From an uncultured bacterium (lineage in GTDB: Bacteria; Bacteroidota; Ignavibacteria; Ignavibacteriales; Melioribacteraceae), in contig CALDDL010000119.1 in the NCBI GenBank assembly GCA_937936675.1, positions 1-7,054 on the forward strand: a DNA stretch of 7,054 nt, written 5' to 3'. The notes below the pieces were generated by a model that was not told the DNA's origin, ran no database searches, and saw only the letters and a list, made by a program, of their open reading frames with translations. This document shows, one piece after another, positions 1-5,857 of the stretch. Numbering within the stretch: the first letter of the stretch is position 1; each line of letters starts with the position of its first letter. Both the position numbers and the translations under genes were made by a program.

Positions 1-549
1 GAAATTCATCTTACAAAAGTCGAATTAAATAATGCAAAAGAATTAAGAGAAAAATTATTGCTTGGTAAGAAATATTTAATCGGAGTTCACGTAACAAGCG
101 GAAACTCAGCTCCAAATTGGAGTCCGAAACAATATGCAGAACTTATCAATGAGCTTAAGAAAATTGAAAATTTTCAGATAATCGTAACTGATAATAAAGT
201 CCCAGATGAAATTAAAAATATTCCCGGTATAGAATTTCCGAATATAGATATTCGTCTGAGAGAATCATTTGTTACATTCAAAGCACTCGATCTCTTAATC
301 TCTGCGAGTACAGGACCAATGCACTTAGCGGCAGCATTAAAAGTAAAAACTATTTCTCTTTTCTGTCCTTTAACTGCATGTTCTCCTAAGCTCTGGGGAC
401 CAATGGGGAATGAAAACCGAATACTATTACCTAAACCCGATTATTGTTCTCTCAAGTGTCCGGGAGACCCTAAAAAGTGTAATTTCGAAGGCAATGACGG
501 AATAACTATCAATGATGTGCTGGAAAGTGTAAATAATTTTATATATTAA
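1..549 (+). CDS. Glycosyltransferase family 9 (heptosyltransferase-like), C-terminal part, 5' end outside window
   Basis: The reading frame is open from base 1 to the TAA at 547-549, giving 182 residues of the C-terminal nucleotide-sugar-binding half; the N-terminal half lies outside the window. An internal TTG at 58 is a possible initiator, but the frame is open and protein-like before it, so I treat the gene as truncated by the window edge. Seen: a beta-strand/loop 'IGVHVTSGNSAPNWSP' (about residues 27-42), typical of GT9 C-terminal domains; the family signature 'TGPMHLAAAL' (104-113), followed by 'LFCPLTACSPKLWGP'; and a Cys-containing tail C-x3-C-x6-C (149, 153, 160), common in this family. 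GT9 enzymes transfer heptose or related sugars from nucleotide donors to LPS core or other glycans at the cytoplasmic side of the inner membrane. The usual Asp of 'DTGPxHLAA' is Ser here, so the donor sugar cannot be inferred. The family call is firm; the substrate is unknown. Confidence 0.85.
   Translation, partial: EIHLTKVELNNAKELREKLLLGKKYLIGVHVTSGNSAPNWSPKQYAELINELKKIENFQIIVTDNKVPDEIKNIPGIEFPNIDIRLRESFVTFKALDLLISASTGPMHLAAALKVKTISLFCPLTACSPKLWGPMGNENRILLPKPDYCSLKCPGDPKKCNFEGNDGITINDVLESVNNFIY
520..547 (+). promoter_or_regulatory. Possible promoter of the SRP RNA inside the end of the glycosyltransferase gene
   Basis: A TATATT hexamer at 542-547, made from the last codons of the upstream gene, lies about 10-15 bases before the start of the SRP RNA fold and would place transcription start near 554-556. 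The matching -35 is poor (CTGGAA at 520-525, 16-bp spacer). In such AT-rich DNA a TATATT can occur by chance. Co-transcription with the upstream gene followed by processing is the alternative. Confidence 0.3.
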
Positions 550-557
550 CGTTCGAG

Positions 558-657
558 ATTTGCTGAGCTCCGGTCGGCAAGTTATTACCCAATCCCGTCA
601 GGTCCGGAAGGAAGCAGCGGTTAGTAATTAATTTGGGTGACCGGTAAGCTTGGCATT
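558..657 (+). ncRNA. ffs: Small bacterial signal recognition particle RNA (4.5S RNA)
   Basis: The RNA component of the signal recognition particle binds Ffh and guides ribosomes making membrane and secreted proteins to FtsY at the inner membrane. The near-invariant apical domain is present: CAGGTCCGGAAGGAAGCAGC at 599-618, with a GGAA tetraloop (606-609) closed by CC/GG and flanked by the asymmetric internal loop that Ffh recognises. The arms fold into one long hairpin: GCTGAGCT (562-569) pairs with AGCTTGGC (647-654), CCGGTC (570-575) with GACCGG (639-644), and ACCCAA with TTGGGT further in. The roughly 100-nt size is that of the short SRP RNA without an Alu domain. The 5' end lies only about 10 bases after the glycosyltransferase stop, and a T-run follows the 3' arm. 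Exact ends are estimated from pairing; the identity is secure. Confidence 0.95.
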
Positions 658-665
658 ATTTTTAT
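639..665 (+). terminator. Probable intrinsic termination of the SRP RNA
   Basis: The 3' arm of the SRP RNA hairpin (639-654) is followed directly by a T-rich tract (TTATTTTTAT, 656-665). The RNA's own closing helix plus the U-run would serve as a Rho-independent terminator. The T-run is interrupted by an A, so efficiency is uncertain. Confidence 0.45.
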
Positions 666-824
666 CCCCTCATAATGAACATCTCTTAATTCATTAAATT
701 TCACGATCATCCTAATCATCACCTGTTCATTACATTTATCGATTTCTTTATTGTTATGCATTAATTTATCACTAATTTCTTTAATCAGGAACAACATTCG
801 GTGCATCTGTTTAGTAGAAGAATC
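658..824. other. Intergenic region between convergent SRP RNA and uvrC
   Basis: This is 167 bp of AT-rich DNA between the 3' ends of ffs and uvrC. I see no tRNA and no convincing protein gene. TAATGAA (673-679) is repeated in inverted orientation at 690-696, and TAATGAACA (673-681) again at 724-732, but these AT-only stems are weak. The uvrC side has no T-run on the minus strand, so no intrinsic terminator for uvrC is visible. The uvrC frame stays open across the region (see findings). Confidence 0.5.
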
Positions 825-2696
825 TTATAAGGATTCAGAAGTATCTGAAGATTCCGAAGACTCCGTTGAAGTATTTTTCAGAGAGTTGTAATAATTGTAC
901 AAAACTTTACCTTTTGACTTACCGATAATTTTGCTTAACTCTTCTTCGCTTTTAGATTTTATCTCTTTAAGACTTCCGAATGATGTTAGTAATTTAGTTG
1001 CAACTTTTTCTCCGATTCCCGGAATATCGGTAAGCTCAGTTTTAAGAGTTCTTTTGTCACGTCTTAATCGGTGGAATGTAATTGCAAAACGATGTGCCTC
1101 ATCTCTCAAATGTTGAAGGAGTTTAAGTGAAGATGATGTCTTGGGAATTATCACCGGGTCTGATTCTCCCGGCATAAATATCTCTTCTAATCGTTTTGCC
1201 AGCCCTATTATTTCGTAATTCTTTAATCCGATCTCATTTAATATTTCTACCGCACTCGAAAGTTGACCCTTTCCACCATCAACCATAATTAAGTCAGGTG
1301 CTTTTTCATTCTCTTCAACAATTTTTTTATATCGCCGTTCAATTACTTCTTGCATGCTTGCAAAATCATCCGGACCTTCGACAGATTTTATAATAAATTT
1401 TCGGTAGAGACTTTTTTTCGGTTTGGCATCTTCAAATACCACCATACTTGCAACTGTATCAGTCCCTTGGAGATTTGAAATGTCGAAACATTCAATTTTG
1501 CGAGGGAGATGTTTTAATCTAAGATCACGCTGAAGTGAAGCTAATGTATATGGAACTGAACCTTCTTTTTTCATTTTCTGAAGTTGTATCTCTTTCAATT
1601 GCAATATGGCATTTTGCTTGCACATATTAAGAAGTGATTTTGTATCGCTTTGACGTATAGGAACAATGAACTTAGATTTGCGCCCGCTTTTTTGATTTAA
1701 CCATTCCAAAATACTTTCACTTTCCGAGGGTTCAATCTCCAATACAATTTCTTTAGGAATCTCTACAAATTCATTATAGTAAAACTTAATAATAGCCGAA
1801 TATATATTTTCCAATGAATCTCCGGGCTCGGCTGAAAGTTTTAATTGTTTTTTACCCGTAAGTTTACCTGCACGGATATTTAATATTGTCGCTGCTATAT
1901 CTTTATCTTCCTGTGCTGCGCTTATTATATCGCGGTCTTCTAAATCAGAAGTAACAACTTTTTGCTTTGATGAATAAACCTGTAATTGATTTATCTTATC
2001 TCTTAATTCAGCAGCTTTTTCAAATTGCATATTTTCAGATGCAAGATTCATCTTCATTTTTAATTCTTCAATAAGGTCTTCGGTTTTTCCTTTAAGTAAT
2101 TTTATTACTTCATTAACCATTTCATTATAGTATTGAACCGAAACAAGACCTTCACAAGGTCCATCGCATTTCTTTATATGGTAATCTAAGCAAATCTTAA
2201 ATTTTCTCTTTTCAATATTCTCTTCAGTTAAATCTAATCGGCAGCTTCTTATCTTAAAAATATGGTTAATCATTCTTAGAGAGGCTTTCATGCTTCGGAT
2301 ATCAGTATAAGGACCAAAATATTTTGAACCGTCTCTAATGATATTCCGCGTAGGATAAATCCGAGGGAATAGTTCATTTGTTACTTTAATATATGGAAAA
2401 GTTTTATCGTCTTTGAGATTTATATTATAACGTGGTTTAAGTTCCTTTATTAAATTATTCTCTAGTACCAATGCTTCAATTTCGCTATCGGTGGCAATTA
2501 TAATTAGGTCTTCGATTTTACTTACTAATGCATTTGTCTTTGGTGAGTCTAATCGAGAATGAAAATAAGAACGGACACGATTTTTTAGCACCTTTGCTTT
2601 ACCTACATAAATTACTTTACCGGCAGCATTAAGAAATTGATAAATGCCCGGTGTGCCCGGTAGATTTTCTAATTTATTTTTTAACGAGTCATTCAT
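825..2696 (-). CDS. uvrC: UvrABC excinuclease subunit C
   Basis: UvrC makes both incisions around a UvrB-marked lesion in nucleotide excision repair in the cytoplasm. At 623 residues it is full length for the family. Domains in order: a GIY-YIG nuclease for the 3' cut (about 13-92), with GIY 17-19, YVG 30-32, Arg40 and Glu79 in LENNLIK as catalytic positions; a four-Cys set (152, 169, 177, 181) matching the iron-sulfur cluster cysteines known in UvrC; a UVR motif that contacts UvrB (about 205-240); an RNase H-like nuclease for the 5' cut, with a D405-D473-H535 triad (ECFDISN, MVDGGKGQ, RDEAHRFA); and tandem helix-hairpin-helix DNA-binding motifs (about 555-608). Residues 609-623 form a Ser/Glu-rich tail. 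The ATG at 2696 places the N terminus correctly; only a weak AAAG precedes it. It lies downstream of glgC on the same strand, but a strong terminator separates them. Confidence 0.97.
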   Translation of the reverse strand: MNDSLKNKLENLPGTPGIYQFLNAAGKVIYVGKAKVLKNRVRSYFHSRLDSPKTNALVSKIEDLIIIATDSEIEALVLENNLIKELKPRYNINLKDDKTFPYIKVTNELFPRIYPTRNIIRDGSKYFGPYTDIRSMKASLRMINHIFKIRSCRLDLTEENIEKRKFKICLDYHIKKCDGPCEGLVSVQYYNEMVNEVIKLLKGKTEDLIEELKMKMNLASENMQFEKAAELRDKINQLQVYSSKQKVVTSDLEDRDIISAAQEDKDIAATILNIRAGKLTGKKQLKLSAEPGDSLENIYSAIIKFYYNEFVEIPKEIVLEIEPSESESILEWLNQKSGRKSKFIVPIRQSDTKSLLNMCKQNAILQLKEIQLQKMKKEGSVPYTLASLQRDLRLKHLPRKIECFDISNLQGTDTVASMVVFEDAKPKKSLYRKFIIKSVEGPDDFASMQEVIERRYKKIVEENEKAPDLIMVDGGKGQLSSAVEILNEIGLKNYEIIGLAKRLEEIFMPGESDPVIIPKTSSSLKLLQHLRDEAHRFAITFHRLRRDKRTLKTELTDIPGIGEKVATKLLTSFGSLKEIKSKSEEELSKIIGKSKGKVLYNYYNSLKNTSTESSESSDTSESL

Positions 2697-2711
2697 CTTT
2701 TACTAATAATT

Positions 2712-2759
2712 ATTAAAAATAAGCCCCTTTCTTTAGATACTTTATCTAAAAAGAGGGGC
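2712..2759 (-). terminator. Rho-independent terminator after glgC
   Basis: Bases 2723-2739 and 2743-2759 form a 17-bp stem around a 3-nt loop, with one wobble and one A-C mismatch when read as minus-strand RNA. The base of the stem is GC-rich (GCCCC/GGGGC). On the minus strand the stem is followed at once by TTATTTTTAATA (2711-2722), the U-tract expected for termination of leftward transcription from glgC. The plus-strand flank is A-rich, so the signal is directional. It begins 24 bp beyond the glgC stop and its T-tract ends about 15 bp before the uvrC ATG. Confidence 0.85.
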
Positions 2760-2783
2760 ATTAAAAATATATATTTACTGCTC

Positions 2784-4019
2784 TTAAAATTTATAATTTT
2801 TCGGAATAATCACAATACCTGTATCCGAAACAGTAAAGCGTTTTTTATCTATCTCATTGTCAAACCCAATCTCTGTACCTTCGGGTACGGATACGTTTTT
2901 ATCAATTATACATCTTCTAAGTCGTGTCCTTCTACCAATATTACAGTTATCGAATATGATGGAATCTGTTATATAGCTATAACTATTAATGCGTGCATTG
3001 AAGCCAATAATAGAACGCTCGACAAGTCCACCGGAGATCACGGTGCCATCGCAAACAATAGAATTTAATGCTCGTCCCACTCTTTCACCTTCATGCGAAA
3101 CAGTTTTAGATGGTGGGAATTGCTGTTGCCCGGATCTTATCATCCAATCAGGATCATACATATTAAAATGAGGATTTACATTAATTAAATCCATGCTGGC
3201 AGCATAATAACTATCAATTGTTCCAACGTCTATCCAATATGGTTGATCTTTTTTATTTTCATCAAAAAATTGATAAGCCATAACCTTATATTGATTTTTG
3301 ATCATATATGGGATTACGTCTTGTCCGAAATCATTATTTTTAAGTTTCTCTTTTTCCATCTGAAGGATGACATCTTTTAGCACACTTCTACTGAAAACAT
3401 AAACTCCCATATTAACGAAAGACATATCGGGATTTCCGGGAATAGTAGGAGGCGATTTTGGTTTCTCCACAAAATTTTGAACTCTAAACTCTGCATCCAC
3501 TTCAATACAACCAAAGCGGTCGCTTACTGTTTTTGGCATCTCCATATTTGAAATTGTAAGCTGTGCACCCGTTTCGATATGGTATTGGATCATCTTTAAG
3601 TAATCCATTTTATAAATATGATCCCCCGAAAGTAATACTATCCATTCATAATCCTCATCATAAATGAGATTAAAATTTTGTCGGATAGCATTTGCTGTTC
3701 CTTGATACCAGTTATTACTTATCTTTAACTGAGGAGGAATGGAATAAATAAATTCTCCCAATTCCGGATTGAATATGTTCCATGCCTCATATAAATGCCG
3801 ATTAAGTGAATCGGATTTATATTGAGTTAGAACATAAATCTTTCTAAGACCTGAATTTAAGCAATTGGATAATGCAAAATCGATTATCCTGTACTTTCCG
3901 CCAAATGGTACGGAAGGCTTTGTGCGTTCTAATGTAAGCGGATATAATCTTTCTCCTATTCCGCCTGCCAGAACCATCGTTAATGTTTTTCGAAGTATTG
4001 ATGAACCGGTTAGTGCCAT
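2784..4019 (-). CDS. glgC: Glucose-1-phosphate adenylyltransferase (ADP-glucose pyrophosphorylase)
   Basis: It makes ADP-glucose and pyrophosphate from ATP and glucose-1-phosphate, the committed and usually allosterically controlled step of bacterial glycogen synthesis; the enzyme is a cytoplasmic tetramer. At 411 residues it is close to the E. coli enzyme in size. Seen: the nucleotidyltransferase signature 'VLAGGIGERLYPLT' (16-29); 'TKPSVPFGGKYRIIDFALSN' (33-52); 'WYQGTANAI' (104-112) at the ATP site; 'SGDHIYKMDY' with catalytic Asp133; 'FVEKP' with Lys186 for glucose-1-phosphate; 'PYWIDVGT' with Asp264; and a C-terminal left-handed beta-helix (about 315-385). Glu31 falls where E. coli has the fructose-bisphosphate-binding Lys39, so activator use may differ. 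The ATG at 4019 has no clear Shine-Dalgarno. No glgA, glgB or glgP lies nearby in the window, so the gene stands alone, with its own promoter and terminator. Confidence 0.96.
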   Translation of the reverse strand: MALTGSSILRKTLTMVLAGGIGERLYPLTLERTKPSVPFGGKYRIIDFALSNCLNSGLRKIYVLTQYKSDSLNRHLYEAWNIFNPELGEFIYSIPPQLKISNNWYQGTANAIRQNFNLIYDEDYEWIVLLSGDHIYKMDYLKMIQYHIETGAQLTISNMEMPKTVSDRFGCIEVDAEFRVQNFVEKPKSPPTIPGNPDMSFVNMGVYVFSRSVLKDVILQMEKEKLKNNDFGQDVIPYMIKNQYKVMAYQFFDENKKDQPYWIDVGTIDSYYAASMDLINVNPHFNMYDPDWMIRSGQQQFPPSKTVSHEGERVGRALNSIVCDGTVISGGLVERSIIGFNARINSYSYITDSIIFDNCNIGRRTRLRRCIIDKNVSVPEGTEIGFDNEIDKKRFTVSDTGIVIIPKNYKF

Positions 4020-4050
4020 ATTGTTTTCAACTCTGTTTTTGGTCTATTAA

Positions 4051-4079
4051 AATATATCTATTTATTAATTGATTGGCAA
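4051..4079 (-). promoter_or_regulatory. Sigma-70-type promoter for glgC
   Basis: Read on the minus strand, TTGCCA (4079-4074) and TATATT (4056-4051) are separated by exactly 17 bp; each hexamer differs from consensus at one base. Transcription would start near 4044, leaving a leader of about 25 nt before the glgC ATG at 4019. The region is very AT-rich, which raises the chance rate for the -10 hexamer, but the full spacing match and correct placement support it. Confidence 0.55.
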
Positions 4080-4100
4080 TCATAGAAATTATTAACTTTG
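4072..4100 (+). promoter_or_regulatory. Bacteroidota-type promoter candidate for the M1 peptidase cluster
   Basis: TAACTTTG at 4093-4100 matches the -7 element TAnnTTTG known from Bacteroidota. ATTG at 4072-4075 lies 17 bp upstream, in the place of the -33 TTTG element (one mismatch). Transcription would start near 4107, about 20 nt before the ATG at 4128. Its -33 element overlaps the -35 of the opposing glgC promoter. Confidence 0.5.
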
Positions 4101-4127
4101 AATTAAGAAACACATTTTACTAAAATT

Positions 4128-5819
4128 ATGACAAAACAAAGCAAATATATACTCGGTTCTATCTTTTTTATTATAATTCTTTTCTGGGCATTAATATTCT
4201 TTTTCTTTAATCCGGTCGAAAAAATTAAATATGTAAAAGAAAAAGTAAACGAAAATTCAGGGGCTCTTTCTCTTACGGAAATAGATAAAGAATATCTAGA
4301 TGATTATATAACTAAAGAACAAAAACTGCTTGATATATTTCATTATGATATTAATATTGAACTTATTCCCGAAGAGAAACTTATAAAAGGTAAAACAATA
4401 ATTACGGGTGTTATGCCTACATCCACCGAGAAATTAATCCTTAATTTTTATGACAACATGAATATAAGTTCTCTACTTATGAATGGAACTAAAGTGAATT
4501 ATAAACAAACCGATACCAAAATTCAAATAGATAGAGACGGGAGCAGAAGAGATTCATTCGATGTTGAGATTAATTATTCAGGAACTCCCGAAAGCCTCGG
4601 ATTTGGTTCTTTTGTAATGAAAAAGGTAAATGGTAAATATTTTGTATATACTCTAAACGAACCCGTTTATGCCTCCACTTGGTTTCCATGTAATGATAAC
4701 CCTGCTGATAAAGCATTATTGGATATAAAAATAATTAATGATTCTTCTATGACATCTGTTTCAAATGGGGTATTAGTTGGGTCAAAGATTATTGGTAAGA
4801 AAAAAGAATTTCATTGGAAAACAATTTATCCTATAGCCACTTATCTTATCGCACTTTATTCGGCAGATTATTCTGAAATCAGAGATAAATATATAAATGG
4901 TAAGGATACACTTCAATTAACGCATTACGTTCTTCCTGAAAAATTTGAAGATGCAAAAAAAGATTTTTCTGATCATCCAAAATGGTTAAAATTTTTCGAA
5001 AGTAAATTTGGTAAATATCCTTTTCAAAAAGAAAAATATGGAGTTGCTGAATTTCTTTGGCAGGCAGGTGCTATGGAGCATCAGACAATTACTGGTGTAG
5101 GTTCTAATTTTATTTCTGGGCATCGCTTCTTTAATGATCTTTTAATACATGAACTCGCTCATCAGTGGTGGGGAAATGCTCTCACTCCCAAATCATGGAA
5201 AGATATCTGGCTCAATGAGGGTTTTGCTACTTATTCAGAAGCTCTTTATTGGGAATATAATTCCGGGTATGATGCTCTCGTTTCCACTATGGCATCCAAA
5301 CAAAATAGTTTCAAAAGCTCAACACTTTACGACCCCGAAATTGAACTTTTTAGCCGGCTTGTTTATGATAAAGGTGCTTGGGTGCTCCACATGCTGCGTT
5401 ATGAAGTAGGCGATGATAATTTTTCCAAAATTCTTAGAACTTATTACGAAAATTTTAAGTATAAAAACGTAGAAACAAAAGATTTTATTACAATAGCTGA
5501 AAAAATTAGCGGGAAGAATCTTAAAAAATTCTTTGATCAGTGGGTATTCAAAGGAAAAGGAAAAATCGAATTGGATTATTCATATACTCTCTCTGATAGC
5601 AACGTAAAAATAAATCTGATTCAAATACAAAAAGAATATCCGATCTATAAATTTGATATAGATATAGAAATACTATTTAGCGATAAATCAAAAATAAAGG
5701 AAAGATTGTCCATTGATAAGAAAGAGTTTCAGATCAATATCCCTGTAACAAAAAAACCGATTAATGTAACACTCGACCCCGGTTTTTGGCTTTTAGCTGA
5801 ATATAATAATCAAAATTAA
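4128..5819 (+). CDS. Membrane-anchored M1-family zinc metallopeptidase (aminopeptidase)
   Basis: M1 peptidases remove N-terminal residues from peptides using one zinc ion. The 563-residue protein starts with a short basic stretch and a hydrophobic segment (about 8-28) with no clear cleavage site, so it is probably held in the inner membrane with its catalytic part in the periplasm. An N-terminal beta domain follows (about 65-250, with 'TWFPCNDNP' at 184-192), then the thermolysin-like catalytic domain: 'GAMEH' (314-318), the exopeptidase motif with Glu317; 'HELAHQWWGN' (341-350) giving zinc ligands His341 and His345 and base Glu342; third ligand Glu364 in 'LNEGFA', exactly 18 residues after His345; and Tyr413 in 'VYDKGAWVLHML' as transition-state stabiliser. 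A beta-rich C-terminal domain (about 478-560) ends the protein, and the long helical C-terminal domain of larger M1 enzymes is absent. It is first in the rightward cluster, 38 bp before lpxH. Substrate is unknown. Confidence 0.92.
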   Translation: MTKQSKYILGSIFFIIILFWALIFFFFNPVEKIKYVKEKVNENSGALSLTEIDKEYLDDYITKEQKLLDIFHYDINIELIPEEKLIKGKTIITGVMPTSTEKLILNFYDNMNISSLLMNGTKVNYKQTDTKIQIDRDGSRRDSFDVEINYSGTPESLGFGSFVMKKVNGKYFVYTLNEPVYASTWFPCNDNPADKALLDIKIINDSSMTSVSNGVLVGSKIIGKKKEFHWKTIYPIATYLIALYSADYSEIRDKYINGKDTLQLTHYVLPEKFEDAKKDFSDHPKWLKFFESKFGKYPFQKEKYGVAEFLWQAGAMEHQTITGVGSNFISGHRFFNDLLIHELAHQWWGNALTPKSWKDIWLNEGFATYSEALYWEYNSGYDALVSTMASKQNSFKSSTLYDPEIELFSRLVYDKGAWVLHMLRYEVGDDNFSKILRTYYENFKYKNVETKDFITIAEKISGKNLKKFFDQWVFKGKGKIELDYSYTLSDSNVKINLIQIQKEYPIYKFDIDIEILFSDKSKIKERLSIDKKEFQINIPVTKKPINVTLDPGFWLLAEYNNQN

Positions 5820-5857
5820 GTTATATTTACTGATTAATTAATTCTTTTAATGGATAA

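Noticed and set aside
673..732. Inverted repeats TAATGAA/TTCATTA and TAATGAACA/TGTTCATTA as a regulatory or mobile-element signal
   Set aside because: Short, nearly AT-only repeats in AT-rich intergenic DNA are expected by chance; there is no direct repeat or transposase nearby.
621..806. Minus-strand small frame of 61 codons beginning with ATG at 806
   Set aside because: Its 3' end runs through the conserved SRP RNA arm, it has no Shine-Dalgarno and resembles no family I know. It is simply the ATG-started part of the open continuation after the uvrC stop, so it is reported as a finding and not as a gene.
816..845. GAATC/GATTC inverted repeat around the uvrC stop as a uvrC terminator
   Set aside because: The stem is only 5 bp with no following T-tract on the minus strand.
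895..1116. Plus-strand frame opposite the 3' part of uvrC
   Set aside because: It is antisense to the conserved nuclease and helix-hairpin-helix coding region and shows no domain; it is a shadow frame.
2989..3171. Plus-strand frame within glgC
   Set aside because: It is antisense to the conserved beta-helix region of glgC with no supporting signal.
3865..4050. Plus-strand frame at the glgC 5' end
   Set aside because: It mirrors the conserved GlgC N-terminal motif on the opposite strand and runs into the promoter region; a shadow frame.
5149..5409. Second plus-strand frame inside the M1 peptidase gene
   Set aside because: It overlaps the zinc-site coding region in another frame; the peptidase motifs are unbroken, so this is not a separate gene.
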